A stretch of 27,333 bases of DNA from Ophiothrix spiculata (taxonomy: Eukaryota > Echinodermata > Ophiuroidea > Amphilepidida > Ophiotrichidae), in the NCBI GenBank assembly GCA_000969725.1, contig JXSR01S009071.1, one strand, 5' to 3'. The translations under genes and the position numbers were made by a program. Positions 19,904 through 27,333 of the stretch are shown here, piece by piece; position 1 is the stretch's first letter; each line of letters starts with the position of its first letter. The notes under the pieces are model-generated. The model was not told where the DNA came from. It saw nothing but the letters and a program-made list of their open reading frames with translations, and ran no database searches.

Positions 19904-20310
19904 CCATCATTGATGAATTCAAACCGAGGATTCGAATATGGATTGGTACTCTGAGTTGCAACGCAGGAGTCGACAAAAAGTTGCAACCAATTTTGCGCAT
20001 CAACTCTGGCTTCGAAGTACAATCTTTCTTTCAAGTGTACTTCAATTGGATATGCATTTGGAGGATATGGGCTGCTGTACGCGCTATTCGGGTACAGTTG
20101 GAGCTGGAAGCTGAATTCACCAAATTCCTCTTCATGGTAGATTATCTTCGATGTATCTGGATGAAAGCTTATTACTCCCTGTCCGTACTGACTCATGTAG
20201 CATTGAATTGGAATTTCAACACGACGGTCACGTGTGAAGCCTAAGCCAGGAGATACAGGAATCACGTCGGTCATAATCACGTTTGATATCACGATGTAGT
20301 CATTTTTAAC
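19904..20310 (-). CDS. Gene 2 ZP exon B: end of ZP-N and start of ZP-C
   Basis: The exon is 407 nt, with acceptor CCCTTTTAAG|GTT and donor GATGG|GTAAGT. It encodes VKNDYIVISNVIMTDVIPVS, then VEIPIQCYM, a FGEFSFQLQLYPN strand, EVHLKERLYFEARV, WLQLFVDSCVATQS and RFEFINDG. It is the near twin of 392-798 (about 93% identical residues), with changes mainly in the first 30 residues. The exon holds the last ZP-N cysteine and the first ZP-C cysteine. It ends in phase 2 and is completed by the exon at 18767 to give DGCSYDN, a second ZP-C cysteine. A block of repeated ACTAGAATTGTAC motifs abuts its donor, as in gene 1. Confidence 0.93.
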
Positions 20311-21836
20311 CTTAAAAGGGAAAATACTTTCCATCAGTATAGTTCTATTAATGTTCATTTTTTAATGTCCCTGTCAGTTTATTGAGCAAATTCTTTACAA
20401 CTATTTTATTTCAGAAAAGAGTACATTTAGTACAATTTTGATAATAAGGCAAAAAATGACGGTGAATAAGCTATTCTTCTTTTTTCTTTTTTTTTTCTTT
20501 TTTTGAAAAAATAAGGCTGGTATTGACAAATCTTTGTTCACAAAAAAGTAATTTTACTCTCTGTCGACAAAGCGTGTTTATGTATCGAGTTTGTCGACAA
20601 AACGTATGGGAAAAAAATTAAAAAATAATAAGTTACTTGAGAAATCTTAGGAGCATACATTGTAATGAAATTTACTTTGCTGTAACTCGCCTAAGTATAG
20701 CAGATTTTCATTTAATACACTTTATTACAAAATTGACACATTAATTATAATGTTGATTCTTAAAACTCTAGTGCTGCACTGACGAATTTTTTTTGTCAGC
20801 GGTATCGATGTCAATCGCTCAATTAGGAGGAGGGGGTGTTAACAATGAAAATGCTAGGCGATAACGGCCGTACTTTTTAATTACATTCTCACCTCTGTTG
20901 TCGTACCGCATTCATCAAATGCAGATGACATTCGATAATGAGTTTCGTTAAAGTTTTCACAAACGCAGCTGTCGTCTATTAACGACAGCTCGTCTGCAGA
21001 TATGTCACCAAGTGCAGTTTTAGGGATGTAGACCACCATCGTGTTGTTTTCGCATTCAAGTTCAGCTGTTATGTTGCTGTATGATGGGGTGGATTGCGTT
21101 GTTACAGGCGGATCCCAAGGATACGTTTGTGTGGATATTGGTACTGGGTTCCGCGTAGGAGGAGCATCTAAAGAAAAAAATGAACTTATACAATGATAAG
21201 CTTTGTAGCTATATCAACCCTATTCTGATAAAAAAATTCAATTTACACGGCAAAAATGATGGTTCTAGGGCTAATGGAGCAGCGAACATTACGCAACTTG
21301 AATTAAATTGACATAGAAATAGCTTATCAAACAGTCAATTGAGCAGAGTTAGATTTTCGCTGACATTATGGAATCTGCCCCGATTTCGAATCGTGGTGGT
21401 AACAAAGTCCAGTGCCCTTTAAATTCTCATTGATATGGAACTATAAACATATTGTTCAATTAACGTAGGCTGATCCCCGCTTTAATGGTTGAAATGCAGG
21501 ATATACAATCCATGGAACTGCGACAGGACCTGAAATGATGCTCACTTTGTAATAGGGCTTACAGACTCAAGTGGTTCATGATTTGTAAGATGTGAATGGT
21601 TCTGATGAATACAATTATTTCGTTGAAAATGTTAAAGACTGAACTTGTGGAAGTAAAGGTCATTGAGGTGTCATATTAAAGCTATCATGGAACTTGTAAA
21701 AAAAAGTGAAAATGACCTAGGACCGACTTTACAACTGGTTTGGACTGGAATGTAAACGAAGCTAATAATTACTTATATACTAAGATGTGGGTTCGTGATT
21801 TTTTAGGTTGTAAGCGGATCTGATGGAAAGCCTTAC
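20311..21836. other. Gene 2 introns around ZP exon A
   Basis: The introns 20311-20892 and 21168-21836 hold no recognisable element beyond poly-T tracts (about 20475-20505) and a paired TTGTCGACAAA-like motif (about 20560-20600). The first about 170 bases right of 21167 resemble those right of 2859 in gene 1. Confidence 0.6.
20893..21167 (-). CDS. Gene 2 ZP exon A: linker and ZP-N
   Basis: The exon is 275 nt, the same length and phases (1 to 0) as 2585-2859, with acceptor TTCTTTAG|AT and donor GAG|GTGAGA. It encodes DAPPTRNPVPISTQTYPW, a Thr/Ser/Pro linker and ITAELECENNTMVVYIP, then SLIDDSCVCENFNETHYRMS and DECGTT. The three expected ZP-N cysteines are present, and a fourth appears two residues after the second (DDSCVC), where gene 1 has Ser. 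That gives an odd number unless it pairs elsewhere or forms an intermolecular bond. It lacks a suitable internal start, as expected for an internal exon. Its upstream intron shares about 170 bases of similarity with the intron upstream of 2859. Confidence 0.9.
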
Positions 21837-21997
21837 CAGTAGTATATTCCGCGCAACGTACACCAGCGTCCTCGTTATGCACACAGTTATGGTCACCCCA
21901 GCCTCTATGATAGCAATCACCAAGTGTCAGTTCATTTCCAATACACCCAACATCATCAAGAAGAATGGGATCTGAACCAACCCCAAAGTGAGCTTCC
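21837..21997 (-). CDS. Gene 2 exon: SRCR domain, second half
   Basis: The exon is 161 nt, with acceptor AATATAG|GGAAGC and donor ACTG|GTAAGG. It completes the split Arg and encodes [40 protein letters not shown] and [13 protein letters not shown]. The [21 protein letters not shown] and EDAGV.C motifs are diagnostic. With the upstream exon this makes a full domain of about 100 residues with six cysteines in the group A pattern. It leaves in phase 1 and joins DAPPT at the start of the ZP exon 21167. The complete SRCR unit is therefore flanked by phase-1 introns and can be inserted or removed without frame damage. Confidence 0.93.
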
Positions 21998-22519
21998 CTA
22001 TATTTATAAAGATCACAACAGATACTTTAATTATTTCAAGTCTTGATCTTGTAGATTTGAACCTTTCTTCATTTCCGGTTGGAATTTGCATTTATCCGTA
22101 TGGACTTTTCATAATTCGTATAATAATTTAATTTTGCGTAATTTTTAAAGCCATTTCGTAGTCATGCAGAACAGATTGAAATTAAAATCCCTGCACATTT
22201 TATTATGCTGTAAACATTTTTTTTCTAGGCAGCACAATCTTATTGACTTTATGCATTATGCATTGTGTATGATGAGATGAAACGATGAAATGAAATAAAA
22301 TGATATAATAAAGAAGCAAACGTATAATTAAATTATTTGCGTACATCCATGCTGTTTAACCGGATATATGACCCAGCTATAAAGAAAAAAGTACAAGGGG
22401 CGAGACAAGACGCATGTCTCTACGACTTAATGAATTTCCAAATACTACCGTGGCCATATATTCTCACCTTTAGCAAAAAGCAAAAAGGCGTTTACGACTC
22501 ATCTGCCATCTCCAGTCAC

Positions 22520-22582
22520 AAATGAGCTTTCCCTGTAAACATTTACCGCGTAATCATATTTGAATAAAGTGACGTCGCAAAC
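22520..22582 (-). pseudogene. SRCR relic spanning a spliced-like junction
   Basis: The minus strand reads KYDYAVNVYRESSFVTGDG, close to [18 protein letters not shown] of the intact domain. At the DNA level ATTTACAG/GGAAGCTCA of the two real exons is matched by a continuous GTTTACAGGGAAAGCTCA with no intron. The frame stops soon after and the rest of the domain is missing. Confidence 0.5.
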
Positions 22583-22620
22583 TATATACATCTAATACAA
22601 ATTAATCTTTGCCTATTTAC

Positions 22621-22690
22621 CTTTTGAGACATAATCGTATCCGAGTTGTTTACATGTGTGCACGTTATATCAAAAGTTGTTATTTGAAAG
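22621..22690 (-). pseudogene. SRCR pseudo-exon (end of first-half exon)
   Basis: The minus strand contains AAACAACTCGGATACGATTA, one mismatch from AAACAACTTGGATACGATTA of the real exon at 23009-23171, followed by TGTCTCAAAAG and a retained GTAAAT donor. Upstream similarity continues with small deletions and a frame break (GATATAAC...GTGCACACATG), so it cannot encode an SRCR half. It lies inside the intron of the intact SRCR domain. Confidence 0.7.
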
Positions 22691-22832
22691 GGAATTATAT
22701 AAGTTTTAAAATGATACATTGCTTGCGAAAATTGAAGTGTGGGTGTTGAAGTTATAATGAATGGTGACAATAATGTTTTAATTATTTTCTTTATAATATG
22801 CAAGTTTAATTTGTCTATATCTCCAAACACTT

Positions 22833-22915
22833 GTATTCAAAAGTATATCAAATTGGCAAAAGATGATTTTCAATTTGAGACACTTTTGCCAATTATTTGA
22901 GATGTTTTTGAATAC
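22833..22915. repeat. Short inverted repeat
   Basis: GTATTCAAAAGTATATCAAA followed by TTGGCAAAAG on the left, and CTTTTGCCAAT...GATGTTTTTGAATAC on the right, are imperfect complements with about a 20-base spacer. It sits in the SRCR intron. Confidence 0.7.
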
Positions 22916-23007
22916 TAGTGAAATTTGCACGACCAACAACCTACCTTTTGATGTAACATCGATCGCCATCATATATAAATCCATAAACCACTACATAACG
23001 AGCCTTA

Positions 23008-23244
<237 letters not shown>

Positions 23245-23555
23245 CTATCAACATAGTGTTTATATGTGATATATATCATCCACTAAATCAATTGTATATT
23301 ATAATAATGAAAATTATTACAGCAAACGGCAATCGGTGATCTCCTATATTTATTAAATAAAATTTAAACATGTGTCTTGTAAAGAGCATGGCAATTTAGC
23401 ATGTCTTACATAGAGATAGAGCATAGTAATTGGGGCTGAAATGTAAATTCGTGCATAATTTTTGTTAAAAGTGATATATCAACTGATCTCACTTTATAAT
23501 AAAACACGTTTCTATTTTTTTTTTCGAATACATCTAAATCAAAGATGGGCGCCAA

Positions 23556-23650
23556 TATAAATAATGAATAAATAGTAAAGCGACTTTTATAGAGCGCCTA
23601 ATCAATAGGTCAAAGCGCTTCACAAACGTACTAACACTACAACAACTTCA
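23556..23650 (-). mobile_element. LINE/SINE 3' tail (GCGCTTTGACC...AGGCGCT type)
   Basis: The minus strand reads GTGAAGCGCTTTGACCTATT, AGGCGCTCTATAAAAGTCG and then ATTTATTCATTATTT. This AAGCGCTTTGA...GCGCTATATAAA...TTATT pattern is the conserved 3' end of many non-LTR retrotransposons and their SINEs in animals. The upstream body to about 23760 may belong to the same copy. Confidence 0.55.
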
Positions 23651-24049
23651 CTACAAAATCAAAATACAAAGGAGTTAAAAAGTAATAATATACATAGCAA
23701 AATATACACAAGTCAATAAAAATACCCCCGAATGCTGCGTCCGTGAGGCGGCAAGGAAAACATTACTTGGTGGAAGGTTGAATTTAAGAGCCTTTCATAA
23801 ACTTAGGGTGGAACAAGAGCGAAAAGACACTGGTAGAGAATTTGGTAGAGAGTTTGGTCTCTGTACCCTATATTTGGCCATATCTCGACTTGTAAATATG
23901 CTATAATCACAAATCTGGTTCCTGTATATTACTCCTTGTCAGTAAATTCCAATCCAAAACAAATTTGAGCATACTATCTATATATATTTTAAAAAACCTA
24001 CAAGTTGCTCTACTTTTGTACATGTAGATGCTAGTTACCTTTCTTCTGA

Positions 24050-24118
24050 ATTATACACTTCAATTATATCAGATATATTGGCAAGAAGGCTAATAAAGTT
24101 ATTATTGTTGTTATTCTT
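24050..24118 (+). mobile_element. LINE 3' tail
   Basis: GGCAAGAAGGCTAATAAAGT followed by TATTATTGTTGTTATT resembles a plus-oriented non-LTR retrotransposon end with a simple triplet tail. No coding part is identified upstream. Confidence 0.4.
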
Positions 24119-24172
24119 CATTTTAATTTTAGTTTAATTACTTCCCAGAGCTAGAAATAGTGAAAACCAAAA

Positions 24173-24387
24173 CGTGACAGGTGTGACCACATTATATAGG
24201 GTAGAATCGTGACAGGCGTGACCGATTTTGAGATGTAATAGTGGAGCAATAAGCAATCACTAAAGATTTGTATATTGCTTTGCAGATTAAGACTCCATGA
24301 TAGAAGATATATATTGATGTTTCATCAAAAAATGACCTTCTAATAAAACACAGCAAAACTGTTCATGTTTTTCGTGACAGGCGTGAC
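24173..24387 (-). repeat. GTCACGCCTGTCACG repeats, inverse orientation
   Basis: Plus-strand copies CGTGACAGGTGTGAC (24173-24187), CGTGACAGGCGTGAC (24208-24222) and CGTGACAGGCGTGAC (24373-24387) are complements of the motif at 8433-8780. Confidence 0.7.
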
Positions 24388-24578
24388 ATCTGAAAACGAC
24401 AAATTCTAACAATACACTACTCGCCTATTGATTAACATTTATTACTAAAACATGATTGTACTATGGAGCACAGACACTGATGCTTCTTATACACTAACTA
24501 GGAAAAATCTCAGATGTTTTTCTCTGTTTCAGTACCAAATCACTTTTTGGTGCAAATTTGGGGGTAAAATGTTACTAA

Positions 24579-24849
24579 GGCTTGGCGTCCAAAGACATTC
24601 GCTCACCCGAGAGACATTCGCTCGCGATATTCGCTCCGATTTTTTCGGTCAAATGGAGTGTTAATGACACTTACAATGCTTGAATATGGGTTAAATTGAT
24701 GTTACCATCGATTTAAATAATGTTAACATCAATTTAACCAATATTTAAGCATAGTAAGCAATGTTTTACCTCTATTTTAGAGAATATGTCAGAGCGAATA
24801 TCGTAAGCGAATGTCTCTCGGTTGAGCGAATGTCTTTGGACGCCAAGCC
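24579..24849. mobile_element. Foldback element with GGCTTGGCGTCC termini
   Basis: GGCTTGGCGTCCAAAGACAT on the left is complemented exactly by ATGTCTTTGGACGCCAAGCC on the right. The arms continue through repeated ATTCGCTC/GAGCGAAT motifs. The centre also folds (TTAAATTGATGTTACCATCG and AATGTTAACATCAATTTAA). About 271 bp, no ORF. Confidence 0.88.
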
Positions 24850-25149
24850 AAAGGCAACATCCAACTTACACCAGTCATAAAATAAGTTCTACCGAGTGAG
24901 TCAAAAAAACTGCAATAGTTAAATAAAAGCCATATTTTAAGAACAAAAGATGCCATGAACATGAAATGTATATATCTAAATAGATCACAGATTTACCTTT
25001 AAAATGGTGAAAAAATAAGGAAAATTGATAAAGGCGTTATGGAGATACACTTATTTGAAAAGGAAGGCATAAAAACAGTTCTGTCCAACTATCGTGCATA
25101 TGTTTTATTCAATACGTAGGACACAATTATGACATACTCTTTTCTCTTT

Positions 25150-25528
25150 GGTTTGGGTACGTTGAAAAGGGCCGTTTGAGCTTGGTGGCCCTGAATATTC
25201 AATATTCGGTTGAACGTGGACTGGGACACATGCATGTGGCAGAGGTTTTCTTTGCGAGTTCACTTCGGAGTCCCTTGCCTGACGAACTCATCGACGTTTC
25301 TCCTGCTTCTTGCCGTTCGCGGTCTTCAAGATCTCTCTTTATTTAGTTTATGGACTGTTCTTGTTCTTTTGAATTTCACCTGAATTCATAGATGGTGGAT
25401 GCACATGGTGCACCCGATTGGGAGAATGCACACCGGAATCTCCGTTTCACTTTTGCATGAGATTTGGTGGTAAAATAAACCCCAGCAATAAGAGCACGTT
25501 GCTCGTTTGTGAACTGATCTTGAGGCAT
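25150..25528 (-). pseudogene. Decayed DDE-transposon N-terminus (helix-turn-helix region)
   Basis: From ATG at 25528 the minus strand reads MPQDQFTNEQRALIAGVYFT, then TKSHAKVKRRFRCAFSQSG and STIYEF, followed by a stop. In the +1 frame homologous sequence resumes: VKFKRTRTVHKLNKERS, stop, RPRTARSRRNVDEFVRQGTP, then HVSQSTFNRILN. The order FTxEQR...A.V.R.FR..F......S..TIY.....F..T.TV...GR.RTAR......V...S.STV.RIL is that of the helix-turn-helix N-terminus of IS630/Tc1-mariner-like transposases (DUF4817-type). A frameshift and two stops, and the absence of the catalytic domain, make it a fossil. Confidence 0.7.
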
Positions 25529-26277
25529 TTTAAACAGTGACTGATTGATAAGCTCTCCCTTCTAAGACAGTACCCCAAACGTGTCATTTTGCACTTGGAA
25601 AGACCGCCTAAATTATCTTTTATATGTAAATTAATAGAGCAAGGTAATCGGTTGGTGTTATTATTCAAGAGGTGCATACACGAAATTCAATTCAATATTG
25701 GTACTTTGAATCGTTATGAACTGTCGTTTGACGAGGCATGCTTATTTGGACAGTACTGTTTTCATACCATAATATTCAAATAAGGATATCTTCTCAATGC
25801 CTTTATCAAATTGCACCATTCTTTCACCGTTTGAAAGCCTTATTCATGATCTATTTAGAAATTAATATTATTTGTTCGAAATTTCTTTTGTTCTTACAAT
25901 ATGGCTTCCATCTAATTATTGCAGTTTTTTTGACTCGCGTGGTATTTGATTTATGGAAAAAAACAAAGGTAGTTCCTGATACATTGATTTGTTTACTTTC
26001 AACTCAAGTATTACTTTAATGTCAGAATTGAACTTGAAAAATGCATGTCTGTGATACAAGATCATGGAATTAGCCTTAACATAGTCACTTCACCAACCCA
26101 TTAACTTGCGGGTAAACATTGATATTTCACACCGCTGACCTACATACACTTAACACAATCAAGCAGGCGTGACTTTAACTAGGCTTGGTAGTATTGATTT
26201 GACACTTAAAACGAGTGTTCCTAGACCCTTTTTTCTGACGTTATTCTGAATTCCGCGCTATGTGAATTGCCCAAGGA

Positions 26278-26462
26278 CACCAACCCATGTTTAATTGTTT
26301 AAAAAATCTGATATGTAGTTGCATAGTTATTGAATTTTGAAAAACTGACAATTTTTTTTTTGAAGTGAAACACACCAACCCATTTTTAATTTTAAATAAT
26401 CTGATATGTAGTTGCATAGTTATTGAATTTTGAAAAACTTAAAAAAAATTTTGAAGTGAAGA
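26278..26462. repeat. Two-copy tandem duplication, about 95-bp unit
   Basis: CACCAACCCAT...AATCTGATATGTAGTTGCAT and AGTTATTGAATTTTGAAAAA occur twice (from 26278 and from 26373). Each copy is followed by an A/T run and GAAGTGAA. Confidence 0.9.
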
Positions 26463-27008
26463 ATAAAAGAATTCAGTTGTCTACAATTAATGCAGACATC
26501 CATGCATGCTGAAGAATTTTTAGAATATATCTGCTTAATCCTCATGTTATTAAACATATGCGGAATCAAGAAAAACAATTTGGGTAAAAATTCTGCGCCT
26601 GTTCTTTGCTTCAAATTCCGCCCAAATTAATTATTCATCAGTCCTTAATCACGCAGAACTAATCATCTTTAAATGCCCCGAGCATGTGTGGGTGTAAAAT
26701 AAATCCTCATATGTGTGTAATATACCTTCAGACAATTAAAATATTGACTAGCGGTGTATCTTTTATTGTTGGCACAACCTTACTAGTCTGAAATAAAGAA
26801 AGTAAAACATTAAAAATCCCTGACCTGTGTTCTCCAAAATTAATAACATAGCGATTCAAACGCCTTCATAACTTTGCACGGAAGGTAGGATTTTAACAAT
26901 TCAAACGGTTTTTGATTCCTTAGATCATTTGCTTTCATTTAAAGACCGTTTGAAAGAATTTGAATTTGATTAATTTTAAAATTGTCCGAAGTGTCTACTT
27001 AACAATAC

Positions 27009-27333
27009 CTTTTCTGTGTTCATTCGTTGTGGGCACTGCTGCAGTTGTTGGCACCGTTGCTGCTGTTGTCATCTCACCACATGGGGTAATAGTAACACTC
27101 ATCTCGTTGTTATCAATCCAATCAATTGGCATGTCATTCCAGAGAATAAGCAATGTAAGACTTTTGGTTTCTGATCCACATGTGTCTTTGGAAATCGTTA
27201 GGAGTGTGAACACTGCTTGTTCACTTCCATTTAATATAAATGACGTATTCTTTTGCTCATAGTCTATACCCGCTATTGCGTTGCCATCTGCCGTCTTCAC
27301 CACTAATACGTATATGACAAACGTAAAGTCCAG
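27009..27333 (-). CDS. Gene 2 exon: Calx-beta-like domain and mucin-like linker (partial)
   Basis: Open on the minus strand from the window edge to a donor AAAG|GTATTG. The peptide runs LDFTFVIYVLVVKTADGNAI, then AGIDYE, a SFILNGSEQAVFTLLTISKD segment, and ILWNDMPIDW with a VTIT strand. The V..TADGxAxAGxDY pattern followed by alternating strands is the Calx-beta signature, but the acidic DD calcium ligands typical of full Calx-beta repeats are weak here, so calcium binding is uncertain. A linker with TTAATVPTTAAVPTTNEH follows, suitable for O-glycosylation. The exon ends in phase 1, and the G combines with AT of the SRCR exon at 23171 to make Asp. The start of the domain is outside the window. 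The donor is not a strong consensus. Confidence 0.7.

Noticed and set aside
25589-26019. Plus-strand frames with hydrophobic content
   Set aside because: AT-rich sequence gives hydrophobic chance frames; no start context, family match or neighbours.
26960-27262. Plus-strand open frame opposite the Calx-beta-like exon
   Set aside because: The minus strand carries the domain signature, the linker and a compatible splice phase.

Overview
The window looks like AT-rich nuclear DNA from an invertebrate animal, most plausibly an invertebrate deuterostome (echinoderm, hemichordate or cephalochordate). The basis is split genes with GT/AG introns, modular extracellular domains (IgGFc-binding, SRCR, Calx-beta-like, ZP), and an intergenic landscape full of non-LTR retrotransposon fragments, foldback/MITE-like elements and microsatellites. 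I cannot name the species. A run of N (10851-11615) is an assembly gap.

Both recognisable genes are on the minus strand. Gene 1 (left) begins at an ATG at 11788 with a short signal-peptide exon (11671-11788). After a 4.9 kb intron it continues with one large exon (5547-6749) that encodes a complete IgGFc-binding N-terminal-type domain. A two-exon ZP module follows (2585-2859 and 392-798) and the gene runs off the left edge. The IgGFc exon carries an in-frame TAA at 5806-5808, although the frame on both sides, the splice sites and the downstream exons are otherwise intact. Gene 1 is therefore a very young pseudogene, a nonsense allele, a truncated secreted form, or a sequence error.

Gene 2 (right) enters from the right edge with a Calx-beta-like exon ending in a Thr/Pro/Ala linker (27009-27333). 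It continues with a two-exon group A SRCR domain (23009-23171 and 21837-21997), a four-exon ZP module (20893-21167, 19904-20310, 18668-18767, 17960-18140) and a terminal exon with a transmembrane helix and short cytoplasmic tail (16293-16450). The eight exons join without a frame break into 589 residues.

The ZP-N and ZP-C exons of the two genes are near copies: identical exon lengths (275 and 407 nt), about 86% and 93% protein identity by my count, and shared flanking intron sequence including a foldback element touching the ZP-C donor. The modules in front are unrelated (IgGFc-binding versus Calx-beta plus SRCR). Every module boundary is a phase-1 intron, so this is a clear case of exon shuffling around a common ZP anchor. 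Such proteins are expected at the cell surface or in extracellular matrix or mucus, where ZP drives polymerisation and the N-terminal modules bind ligands.

The remaining sequence is introns and a 4.5 kb intergenic region between the genes (11789-16292). I found no RNA gene other than one degenerate tRNA-like sequence. Notable non-coding content is an 84-bp GC-rich tandem repeat (about 1031-1480), a CR1/L2-like reverse transcriptase C-terminus (3153-3994), several palindromic foldback elements (3995-4568, 9871-10038, 10103-10342, 24579-24849), two longer elements with inverted termini (11861-12580 and 13928-14719), a spaced array of a 17-bp motif (7578-8011), dispersed GTCACGCCTGTCACG-type repeats, decayed SRCR pseudo-exons inside the SRCR intron of gene 2, and a decayed DDE-transposase N-terminus (25150-25528).
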